Part shown: one piece after another, positions 1-5,704 of the stretch
Position numbering within the stretch: the stretch's first letter is position 1
Layout: the number at the start of each line of letters is the position of its first letter
NCBI GenBank assembly: GCA_934162285.1
Contig: CAKPHY010000027.1
Span: forward strand, 1-14,988
Direction: 5' to 3'
DNA: 14,988 bases
Source: an uncultured Bacilli bacterium
GTDB lineage: Bacteria > Bacillota_I > Bacilli_A > RF39 > UBA660
Notes under the pieces: model-generated
Seen by the model: the letters and a program-made list of their open reading frames with translations, nothing else
What the model was told of the DNA's origin: nothing
Database searches by the model: none
Made by a program: the position numbers and the translations under genes

Positions 1-2
1 GC

Positions 3-110
3 AAGCATAAAATGACAAAAAAACTAGATTTTTCAATATCTAGAGAGGATTTTTATAGTACAACTGTCAAACTAGGGATATTACATAGATCATTAACTTC
101 ACTTTATTAA
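3..110 (+). CDS. C-terminal end of an unidentified protein (truncated by the window edge)
   Basis: An open plus-strand frame runs from base 3 to a TAA stop at 108-110, encoding 35 residues ending in HRSLTSLY. Its start lies outside the window. Thirty-five open codons in such AT-rich DNA is modest support for coding. The other frames I checked here close quickly (plus frames 1 and 2, and the minus strand). The tail is polar and basic with no recognisable motif, so I assign no function. A weak hairpin with a T-rich tail follows at 141-160. Confidence 0.4.
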   Translation, partial: KHKMTKKLDFSISREDFYSTTVKLGILHRSLTSLY

Positions 111-140
111 TAATAACATAAAATAATAAAAATTACTTAT

Positions 141-160
141 AGTTTTGTAAACTTTATTTT
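141..160 (+). terminator. weak possible terminator after the left-edge gene
   Basis: AGTTT (141-145) and AAACT (149-153) can form a 5-bp stem with a 3-base loop, followed by TTATTTT. The stem is short and has one G-C pair, so this is only a candidate. Confidence 0.25.
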
Positions 161-199
161 AAAAATTGTTACATTCTTTTCTTTTTAAATAAATTAAGT

Positions 200-217
200 T
201 ATAATAATATTGGTGAT
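200..217 (+). promoter_or_regulatory. -10 box and ribosome binding site of the PASTA gene
   Basis: A perfect TATAAT lies at 200-205 and a GGTGAT ribosome binding site at 212-217, directly before the ATG at 221. Transcription would start at about 212, so the leader would be only about 9-10 bases and would begin at the ribosome binding site. I see no good -35 hexamer at the expected spacing. Confidence 0.45.
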
Positions 218-220
218 GAT

Positions 221-1951
221 ATGAAAGATAAGCGTAAAATCAATTATCCATTGATAGTAAATATTTTAGTAACAATATTAGTTATTGTTTATTCCATTTA
301 TTTAGTGTTATATAAAAGGCATACTGCTAATTTTAAATTATTAGTAATTAATGATGCTGTTTTATTAGTTATATCTTTTTTAGCTATTTTAAATCAGCTT
401 AGAATATCTAGTAAGAAAAAAGAATTTAATATTTTAAATTCTCTTACAGTAGCTTTATTTGTAATTTTAACTTTTTTAACTGCTAATAATGCTACAACAA
501 CTGTAGCTTTAACTAAAAAAGTTCCTAATTTCATTGGAAAAAATTTAATTGAAGCATTAAAATGGGCTAAAGAAAATAATGTTACTATTGATCAAATATA
601 TGAATATAGTGAAAATTATGATGAATATATTATTTTTGGTCAAAATGTTGAAGCTGGAATTGAAGCTAAAGATGTTAAAAATATAACATTGACAATATCA
701 GATGGTGTTAATTATGATAAAAAAGTTATTATTGGTTCACTAGTTGGACAAGATATTGAAACTTTAAAAGAAACAATTAATAGTCTTCATCTTAATAATG
801 TTAAAATACAATATAAAACTGATGAATATACTAAAAAAGATTTAATAACTTCCCAATCAAAAAGTGGCGAAATTAGAAGAAATGATGAAATTATATTTAC
901 TTTATCTTTAGGTTCTAAAAATGAATTAGTTGCAGTAAAAATGGAAAATTTAATTGATAAAAGTTTATTTGATGCAACATTATTATTAGAACAAAATGGT
1001 ATTAGTTATGAAATTAAATATGATTTCAGTGATAAAAAAATTGATACTATTATAAATCAAAGTGTTGTTGAAGGTACAACATTAACACCTTTAAAAGATA
1101 ATGTTATTATAACCGTTTCTAAAGGAAAACAAATAAAAGTTCCTAATCTAAAAAATATGAAAATGGCTGAAATTGTCGATTGGATAACTGCTAAAAATTT
1201 AAAAATTTCTTTCAGTGATAAATATGATTCAAAAATTGCAGCTGGTTCAATAATTGAAGCTAATTATAAAGAAAATGATATTATTGAAGAAGGTGCAACC
1301 ATTAAAATAGTAACATCTAAAGGCCCTTTAAAAATGCGTAAATTCAATTCTTTAACAGAATTTAGAACATGGGCTAATACTTATAATATTAAATATGAAG
1401 AAGAATATCGTTTCCATGATACGATTTCTAAAGGTAGTATAATTAGTTATTCTTTAGCAGAAAATGATTTAATTGATATTAATGATGTAATAGTAGTTAC
1501 TATATCTAACGGTAAAGCCGTAACAGTTCCTTCATTTGTGGGAAAAACTAAAAATAATATTTTAACTGAATGTAATAAAGTTGGTTTAAGTTGCTCTTTT
1601 ACTTATAGTAATTATTCTTCTACACCAAAAGATACTGCTGTTGATCAAAATAAAAAAGCTGGTTCAAGCGTTGTTTCGGGTACAAGTATTATTATTTATT
1701 TAAGTAAAGGTCCTGCTCAAACATTTAAAGTTGAAATCAGTGAATCACAATTAACACTTGGTGATGCTAATAAAACTATTCAAACATTAACTGCTTATTT
1801 TGCTAGTAAATATCCTGGTGTTACTTTTACCTTCTCTACTAGATCAAGTAATATTTATTCCCGTGCTGGTTTTATTCATGAAGCTAGTCAAGTTACTGAT
1901 GGAACAAGTGTTACTCAGGGCAAAACTTATAATGTAATTATAACTAAATAA
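221..1951 (+). CDS. membrane-anchored multi-PASTA-domain protein without kinase or PBP domain
   Basis: The 576-residue protein has three predicted membrane helices (about residues 10-31, 39-57 and 70-88), then an extracellular chain of PASTA-like repeats of about 65 residues each. Approximate repeat limits are 99-162, 168-232, 236-302, 304-368, 370-432 and 434-498, with a degenerate seventh at 502-576. Several start with VP followed by xFxGK or similar and end in a T(I/L)SxG or VSKG strand, the usual PASTA signature. PASTA domains bind muropeptides or beta-lactams and normally sit on Stk/PrkC-type kinases or class B penicillin-binding proteins. Neither catalytic domain is present, and the N-terminus is complete, with a TATAAT and GGTGAT just upstream. 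A role as an orphan cell-wall sensor or scaffold is inference. The stop codon lies inside the terminator stem that follows. Confidence 0.85.
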   Translation: MKDKRKINYPLIVNILVTILVIVYSIYLVLYKRHTANFKLLVINDAVLLVISFLAILNQLRISSKKKEFNILNSLTVALFVILTFLTANNATTTVALTKKVPNFIGKNLIEALKWAKENNVTIDQIYEYSENYDEYIIFGQNVEAGIEAKDVKNITLTISDGVNYDKKVIIGSLVGQDIETLKETINSLHLNNVKIQYKTDEYTKKDLITSQSKSGEIRRNDEIIFTLSLGSKNELVAVKMENLIDKSLFDATLLLEQNGISYEIKYDFSDKKIDTIINQSVVEGTTLTPLKDNVIITVSKGKQIKVPNLKNMKMAEIVDWITAKNLKISFSDKYDSKIAAGSIIEANYKENDIIEEGATIKIVTSKGPLKMRKFNSLTEFRTWANTYNIKYEEEYRFHDTISKGSIISYSLAENDLIDINDVIVVTISNGKAVTVPSFVGKTKNNILTECNKVGLSCSFTYSNYSSTPKDTAVDQNKKAGSSVVSGTSIIIYLSKGPAQTFKVEISESQLTLGDANKTIQTLTAYFASKYPGVTFTFSTRSSNIYSRAGFIHEASQVTDGTSVTQGKTYNVIITK

Positions 1952-1980
1952 AGTGAAGAAAATCTTCACTTTATTTTTAT
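1946..1980 (+). terminator. intrinsic terminator of the PASTA gene
   Basis: A perfect 14-bp inverted repeat, 1946-1959 paired with 1963-1976 around an AAA loop, is followed by a T-rich run. The TAA stop (1949-1951) is inside the left arm. The stem core is AGTGAAGA/TCTTCACT. Confidence 0.85.
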
Positions 1981-1984
1981 GTAC

Positions 1985-2007
1985 AAAAAAAGCCTCAAAA
2001 CTGAGGC
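1985..2007 (-). terminator. intrinsic terminator of the small RNA
   Basis: GCCTCA (1992-1997) pairs with TGAGGC (2002-2007) around a four-base loop, and the minus strand then carries seven consecutive T (1991-1985). This GC-rich stem stands out in AT-rich surroundings. It converges with the PASTA terminator. Confidence 0.8.
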
Positions 2008-2083
2008 CTCTAAGTAAAAAACAGATGTGCACAAGGTAAATGCACTTCTTTAAAGGGCTCCATTGATATATAAATCATGGAGT
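1985..2083 (-). ncRNA. candidate structured small RNA of about 99 nt, family not recognised
   Basis: On the minus strand a complete transcription unit is visible: a promoter at 2090-2118, a predicted start at A2083, and a strong terminator ending near 1985. Three hairpins fit in it. The first pairs 2058-2063 (CTCCAT) with 2077-2082 (ATGGAG), extended inward by GAT/ATC with one bulge. The second pairs GTGCA 2027-2031 with TGCAC 2041-2045, extended by AGA/TCT across a T-T mismatch. The third is the terminator. There is no convincing reading frame: an ORF beginning at 2032 starts inside the second hairpin and runs through both terminators into the PASTA gene. I do not see the conserved cores of SRP RNA, 6S RNA or tmRNA. 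Its target is unknown. Confidence 0.55.
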
Positions 2084-2089
2084 AATTAA

Positions 2090-2118
2090 AATATACCATA
2101 AAACATTAACATTGTAAA
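2090..2118 (-). promoter_or_regulatory. SigA-type promoter of the small RNA
   Basis: On the minus strand TTTACA (2118-2113) is separated by exactly 17 bases from TATATT (2095-2090). The predicted start is A at 2083, at the beginning of the first hairpin. Confidence 0.6.
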
Positions 2119-2126
2119 CACTTTTT

Positions 2127-2279
2127 TTAAAAAAAATGTCGAAATTTTTGTTCTAAAATGAAAATCGAATTAATTGATTCATGTGTACCTTTTGGCTCTG
2201 ATGTATATACATCTATTTTAGTATCATATTTTTTGCTATTTGGAGTTATTGCTTTTATTATTAATTTATCATCTGCCAC
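2127..2279 (-). CDS. small overlapping ORF (50 aa), possibly the frameshifted tail of the gene before it
   Basis: A GTG codon at 2279-2277 overlaps the last codons of the preceding gene, whose TGA stop is at 2271-2269. It opens a 50-codon frame that begins VADDKLIIKAITPNSKKYDT and ends in KFRHFF at a TAA (2129-2127). The amino-acid composition looks like real protein, with alternating charged and hydrophobic residues, and is unlike random AT-rich translation. No good ribosome binding site precedes the GTG; the frame is open a few codons further upstream, back to a TGA. Two readings are possible: a translationally coupled small gene, or the true C-terminus of the upstream gene displaced by a frameshift near the AAAA run just before the GTG. 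I do not recognise the family. Confidence 0.4.
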   Translation of the reverse strand: MADDKLIIKAITPNSKKYDTKIDVYTSEPKGTHESINSIFILEQKFRHFF

Positions 2280-2643
2280 TTTTATTACTATCTTTCATTA
2301 AATCAGATATAGTTTTACCAATTTTGAATATGGAATAAGATATACCTTCTATATGGAACAAACTATCAAATTCAACTAAACATAGTTCCAATTGTGAAAT
2401 AATAGATTCTATTTCTTTATATTTATCTGCAATTGCTTTGTATTTTTTCGACTCATAATCATTTTCCCACTTTTTTATGTTTACATAAACGTAATTTAGA
2501 TAATCAATTATTTGTTGTTTAGATAATTCTAAATATGTTTTGTCTTTTAAAACGTTTGCTTCTTCTATAGCTTGCTTTAAATTTGATAAAGCATAGTTCA
2601 AGTTGTTAGAAAAATCTAAATCAACTTTTTTGCTTTCTTCCAT
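2269..2643 (-). CDS. unknown small helical protein (124 aa)
   Basis: I do not recognise this protein. It is acidic and lysine-rich, and is predicted to be almost entirely helical, with heptad-like stretches around residues 10-45 and 55-90. It has no signal peptide and no clear membrane segment. It starts at an ATG behind GAAAGGAA and has a good SigA-type promoter at 2668-2696, so it appears to be an independent, normally expressed gene. It ends at a TGA that overlaps a second open frame of 50 codons in a different phase. If a frameshift is responsible, the intact protein would be about 170 residues: a helical N-terminal half and an alpha/beta C-terminal part. Neighbours give no clue to function. 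Confidence 0.65.
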   Translation of the reverse strand: MEESKKVDLDFSNNLNYALSNLKQAIEEANVLKDKTYLELSKQQIIDYLNYVYVNIKKWENDYESKKYKAIADKYKEIESIISQLELCLVEFDSLFHIEGISYSIFKIGKTISDLMKDSNKSGR

Positions 2644-2667
2644 CAGTATATTCCTTTCTTAAATGAT

Positions 2668-2696
2668 ATTATATATTAAAAGTTGCTAAATTACAA
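2668..2696 (-). promoter_or_regulatory. SigA-type promoter of the helical protein gene
   Basis: On the minus strand TTGTAA (2696-2691) is followed by a 17-base spacer and a perfect TATAAT (2673-2668), 24 bases before the ATG at 2643. Confidence 0.6.
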
Positions 2697-2720
2697 TGTT
2701 AGGAAAATGTTATACAAGCT

Positions 2721-2744
2721 AAATAAATATAAGAAAGATTCTTA
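2721..2744 (-). terminator. weak possible terminator after uppP
   Basis: TAAGAA (2730-2735) and TTCTTA (2739-2744) form a 6-bp stem with a 3-base loop, followed on the minus strand by TATTTATTT. The stem has only one G-C pair, so this is a weak candidate. Confidence 0.35.
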
Positions 2745-2780
2745 GTTATAAATTTTTCTTAAAGTTACGAAATAAATAAT

Positions 2781-3560
2781 TTAAAATATAATTAATATTA
2801 AAATACCTATTAATATACGATACCAAGCAAAGACTTTGAAATTGTGTTTTTCTAAATATTTAGTTAAAAATTTAATTACTAATAAGCTAACTAATAAAGA
2901 AACCAGAGTTCCAATTAGAATTATTGTTATCTCAGCTTTATTATAATTAAAACCTAATTTTAAAATTTTTAAAAGACTAGCTCCCATCATTGCTGGTATT
3001 GCTAAAAAGAAGCTAAAATTCGTTGCTAAACTTCTAGATAAACCTAGTGTTAAGCCACCAATAATAGTTGCTCCACTTCTAGAAACGCCTGGGAAAATTG
3101 CAGCAACAGCTTGAAAAATACCTATTAACAAAGCATCTTTATAAGAAATGTCGGAGATTAAAAATTTATTTTCTTTTATTTTTTTATTTTCTATTATTAT
3201 AAATATAATTCCTACTAATATTAAGGAAATAGCAACACATTTATAATTATAGAAATATTTTTCAAAATCTAAAAATAAACCTACTATTAAAGCTGGTATT
3301 GAAGCTATAAAAATTTTAAACCACATTATAATAATACTTTTTTCAATCTTTTTATTTTTTATAGGCCATATTTTAGTGAAATTTTGACCAATGACAGCTA
3401 TAATTGCCCCTAATTGTATAAATACCCTAAAAGATGATAAAAAGGCTTCATTAAGGTTTAAATTGACTATTTTTTCAAATAGAATTAAGTGACCAGTACT
3501 ACTTATTGGTAACCACTCAGTAATTCCTTCTAAAATAGCATAAAGAATTATTTTTATCAT
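2781..3560 (-). CDS. uppP: undecaprenyl-diphosphatase (UppP/BacA family)
   Basis: This integral membrane enzyme removes a phosphate from undecaprenyl diphosphate, recycling the lipid carrier for peptidoglycan and other wall polymers; the family also confers bacitracin tolerance. The 259 residues match the family length. The two signature regions are present: the E-x3-E plus SSTGH block near the N-terminus (E11, E15, S20, S21, H24) and PGVSRSG at 157-163 with the key arginine R161. Several membrane helices are evident, including residues 46-60, 76-97, 106-123 and 209-230. The ATG overlaps the TGA stop of the preceding ylmC-like gene by four bases (ATGA) and has no good ribosome binding site of its own, so translation is probably coupled. 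The function is secure from the motifs. Confidence 0.95.
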   Translation of the reverse strand: MIKIILYAILEGITEWLPISSTGHLILFEKIVNLNLNEAFLSSFRVFIQLGAIIAVIGQNFTKIWPIKNKKIEKSIIIMWFKIFIASIPALIVGLFLDFEKYFYNYKCVAISLILVGIIFIIIENKKIKENKFLISDISYKDALLIGIFQAVAAIFPGVSRSGATIIGGLTLGLSRSLATNFSFFLAIPAMMGASLLKILKLGFNYNKAEITIILIGTLVSLLVSLLVIKFLTKYLEKHNFKVFAWYRILIGILILIIF

Positions 3561-3784
3561 AATGTTACTTTAACCAATATGACGTCTTCCCCTATTTTTT
3601 CAATTTGCTGCCATTTAATTTCAATATCTTCACGACTTGTAAAAATACTTACTCCCCTACTAGGTTCTACAATCATACTTTGCATTTTACCATCATAATT
3701 AATTACAATATCAATTATATTCCCAATTTTTTTACCATCACCAACATTAATAACATCCTTATTTTGAAGTTCTGACAATCTCAA
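3557..3784 (-). CDS. ylmC: YlmC/YmxH-family PRC-barrel protein
   Basis: The 75-residue protein matches the small PRC-barrel YlmC/YmxH family of spore formers. Shared features are the opening SELQNKDVINV, GKKIGNIIDI, a central I(V/I)EPSRG-like turn, and the closing strand KIGEDVILVKV. The molecular role of the family is not established; homologues are annotated as sporulation proteins. In Bacillus subtilis ylmC lies close to sigG, and here sigG is two genes away, which fits the family call. The start is TTG (3784-3782), five bases after GGTGAT (3795-3790); no ATG or GTG fits better. It is translationally coupled to uppP through an ATGA overlap, so a sporulation-linked gene and a lipid-carrier phosphatase would be made together. 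Confidence 0.85.
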   Translation of the reverse strand: MRLSELQNKDVINVGDGKKIGNIIDIVINYDGKMQSMIVEPSRGVSIFTSREDIEIKWQQIEKIGEDVILVKVTL

Positions 3785-3800
3785 ATTATATCACCATTTA

Positions 3801-3828
3801 AATTTATGAAAAAGATTGAATAAAATGC
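3801..3828 (-). promoter_or_regulatory. tentative SigE-like promoter of ylmC-uppP
   Basis: On the minus strand GCATTTT (3828-3822) and CATAAATT (3808-3801), 13 bases apart, resemble the mother-cell SigE elements KMATATW and CATACAAT, with a few mismatches each. AT-rich DNA gives such matches by chance, and the -35 overlaps the gpsA promoter. Confidence 0.2.
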
Positions 3829-3857
3829 TAAAACAAGATATTATATTATTAGGTGAT
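3816..3857 (+). promoter_or_regulatory. promoter and ribosome binding site of gpsA
   Basis: TTGAAT (3816-3821), a 17-base spacer and TATTAT (3839-3844) form a SigA-type promoter. Transcription would start at about 3851, at the AGGTGAT ribosome binding site (3851-3857). This supports the ATG at 3861 and excludes the upstream TTG at 3816, which is the -35 box itself. Confidence 0.6.
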
Positions 3858-3860
3858 TAT

Positions 3861-4835
3861 ATGAAAATAGCAGTGTTAGGTGCTGGAGCATATGGACTTG
3901 CTTTAGCTCAAATGATAGATGTAAATAAAAATGAAGTAGTAATATGGACTAAATTTGATGAAGAAAAAAAGATGCTTGAAAAAGAACATGCCAATCTAAA
4001 AGCTTTACCTGGGATAAAACTAAAAGATGAATTCCAATATACAACTAATATGCAAGAAGCTGTTACTGGGGCTCGTTTGATTTTAATCGCGGTTCCTGCA
4101 GGTTTTGTTGATGATATTAGTCGTGAGTTAAAGTGTTATATTACAAAAGATCAACATATTTGTTTAGGTTCGAAAGGAATTGAACAAGGTACTTGTTTAT
4201 TTGTAACTGATGTTTTAAAAAAATATATAAAAACTTCACGCATAGCTGTTATTTCTGGGCCATCTTTTGCAATTGATATTGCTAATAAAGTTCCGATCGG
4301 ACTAAGTATTGGCACTAAAAATAAAGAAACTTTAAATATAGTAAAAGAAGTCTTAGAAAATGATACTTTAAAACTTCGAGCAACTAGAGATATTTTAGGT
4401 ATTGAAATATGTGGTTCAATTAAAAACGTTATCGCGATTGCTTCTGGTATGATTGCAGGAATGAATTTACCAGAGTCAACGCAAGCAATGTTTATAACAG
4501 AATCTTTAAATGATATTAAAAATTTAATAAGAGCTTTAGGTGGTTCTAAAAAAACAATTCTTTCTTTTGCAGGCTTTGGTGATATTTTATTAACATGTAC
4601 TAGTAAAAAATCGCGTAATTTTACTTTAGGTTATTTAATTGGATCTAAAAGACCTAAAGAAGAAATTGAGGCTTATAAAGCAACAACTACGGTTGAAGGC
4701 TTATATACTTTAAAATCAATTTATAAACTTTTAAATAATAAGAAAGTAAATATGCCTATTATTAATTTAATTTATGATATTATTTTTAAAAATAAAGAAC
4801 CTAATTTATTATTAAAATTTTTAATAGAAAAATAA
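3861..4835 (+). CDS. gpsA: glycerol-3-phosphate dehydrogenase [NAD(P)+]
   Basis: This cytoplasmic enzyme reduces dihydroxyacetone phosphate to sn-glycerol 3-phosphate, the backbone for phospholipids and teichoic acids. The 324 residues match the family. Seen are the N-terminal Rossmann motif GAGAYG (7-12), SGPSFA (132-137), the catalytic lysine in GSIKNV (K188), and the C-terminal GFGDILLTCTS (238-248) followed by SRN (251-253). An earlier in-frame TTG at 3816 would add 15 residues with no homology and coincides with the -35 box, so I take the ATG at 3861, three bases after AGGTGAT. The gene diverges from ylmC with only 76 bases between start codons, so the two promoters overlap. It separates sigG from ylmC, which lie close together in Bacillus. 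Confidence 0.95.
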   Translation: MKIAVLGAGAYGLALAQMIDVNKNEVVIWTKFDEEKKMLEKEHANLKALPGIKLKDEFQYTTNMQEAVTGARLILIAVPAGFVDDISRELKCYITKDQHICLGSKGIEQGTCLFVTDVLKKYIKTSRIAVISGPSFAIDIANKVPIGLSIGTKNKETLNIVKEVLENDTLKLRATRDILGIEICGSIKNVIAIASGMIAGMNLPESTQAMFITESLNDIKNLIRALGGSKKTILSFAGFGDILLTCTSKKSRNFTLGYLIGSKRPKEEIEAYKATTTVEGLYTLKSIYKLLNNKKVNMPIINLIYDIIFKNKEPNLLLKFLIEK

Positions 4836-4854
4836 AAAAGAACAAAAAGTTCTT
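4828..4854 (-). terminator. terminator between convergent sigG and gpsA
   Basis: AAGAAC (4838-4843) pairs with GTTCTT (4849-4854) around an A5 loop. On the minus strand it is followed by TTTTATTTTT, so it works best for sigG; on the plus strand the tail is weaker. The sigG stop codon (4855-4853) overlaps the stem. Confidence 0.6.
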
Positions 4855-5629
4855 ATTTGATCATTTTCTTTAATGATTCAATTCCATTTTTTTCAAGGCG
4901 AGAAATTTGGGCTTGTGATATACCTATTTCTGAAGCTAATTCCATCTGAGTTTTCCCTATTATATATCTTTCTGTAATAATATATCTTTCTTTATCTTTT
5001 AATTTTTTTAAGGCTTCTTTTAAAGCAATATGCATTTCTAAAGGATACATGTTGTTTTTTTTATCTTCTAATTGATCACATAAATAAATAGTGTCTCCAC
5101 CATCATTAAAGATTGGTTCAAAAATACTTACAGTATCATACATAGCTTCAAAAGCATTAGCTATTTCATATTCTGGAATATTCATTTCTTTAGAAAGCTC
5201 ACTGATGGATATTTCACGATTGTATTTATTAGTTAATTCCTCTTTTTTCTTCAAAGCTTGATATGCTAAATCTTTAATACTTCTAGCAACTCTTAAACTA
5301 CTACTATCACGTAAATGACGTTTAATTTCACCTAGAATCATAGGAACTGCATAAGTTGAGAATTTAACTTCATGACTTAAATCAAAATTATCAATAGCTT
5401 TGATTAAACCAACACACCCAACTTGAAATAAATCATCCATATTATCAGTACGATTATTATATTTTTTTAAAATCGATAAAACTAATTTTAAATTACCATT
5501 TATAAGTTTTTCTTTACAAGCTAGGTTTCCTTTTTTTAATTCTTTAAATAATTTAATCATTTCGTCATTCTTTAAAACTTTGATATCCGCTGTATTCACG
5601 TTTACAATCTCTACTTTGTAACGTGCCAA
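4853..5629 (-). CDS. sigG: sporulation sigma factor SigG (late forespore)
   Basis: The 258 residues align along their whole length with Bacillus SigG, which directs late forespore transcription after engulfment. Diagnostic stretches are the N-terminal RYKVEI with VLKNDEM, region 2 (DDLFQVGCVGLIKAIDNFD at 65-83 and KFSTYAVPMILGEIKRHLRD at 89-108), the SIFEPIFNDGGD block (168-179), and the region 4.2 helix-turn-helix (226-248, QMELASEIGISQAQISRLEK). The start is TTG (5629-5627) behind AAAGGAGA, matching the family N-terminus. A promoter resembling the SigG/SigF consensus lies at 5649-5678, so self-activation is likely. It follows a divergent sigma-like gene on the same strand but is separated from it by a strong terminator. 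SigF is the nearest alternative, but the N-terminus and the NDGGD segment favour SigG. Confidence 0.95.
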   Translation of the reverse strand: MARYKVEIVNVNTADIKVLKNDEMIKLFKELKKGNLACKEKLINGNLKLVLSILKKYNNRTDNMDDLFQVGCVGLIKAIDNFDLSHEVKFSTYAVPMILGEIKRHLRDSSSLRVARSIKDLAYQALKKKEELTNKYNREISISELSKEMNIPEYEIANAFEAMYDTVSIFEPIFNDGGDTIYLCDQLEDKKNNMYPLEMHIALKEALKKLKDKERYIITERYIIGKTQMELASEIGISQAQISRLEKNGIESLKKMIK

Positions 5630-5648
5630 TTAAATTCTCCTTTCACTT

Positions 5649-5678
5649 CATTTTGAGTAAAAAGAGAAAAATTATGCA
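5649..5678 (-). promoter_or_regulatory. SigG/SigF-type promoter of sigG
   Basis: On the minus strand TGCATA (5678-5673) matches the SigG -35 consensus TGMATR fully. After exactly 17 bases, CAAAATG (5655-5649) matches the -10 consensus CATMMTA at 5 of 7 positions. Transcription would start near 5641, just before AAAGGAGA. No SigA hexamers fit. Confidence 0.5.
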
Positions 5679-5704
5679 AAAAAAGTGACTATTTAGTCAC
5701 TTTT
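5678..5704 (-). terminator. terminator of the divergent sigma-like gene
   Basis: AAAAGTGACTA (5681-5691) pairs with TAGTCACTTTT (5694-5704) with a 2-base gap, and the minus strand carries seven T (5684-5678). The gene's TAG stop (5691-5689) is in the stem. Its 14-base core TGACTATTTAGTCA recurs in the terminator at 6743-6765. Confidence 0.8.

Noticed and set aside
1..110. Left-edge coding tail as a transposase fragment
   Set aside because: No transposase motif or inverted repeat is visible; 35 residues are too few to name a family.
1844..2032. Minus-strand ORF of 62 codons
   Set aside because: It starts inside a hairpin of the small RNA, runs through two terminators and lies antisense to the end of the PASTA gene; composition is not protein-like.
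2121..2142. A/T-only near-palindrome as a terminator
   Set aside because: The stem is almost purely A-T with no loop, and such runs are expected by chance at this base composition.
3816..3860. Upstream TTG start for gpsA adding 15 residues
   Set aside because: The TTG is part of the -35 box, and the family N-terminus (MKIAVLGAGAYG) and AGGTGAT fit the ATG at 3861.
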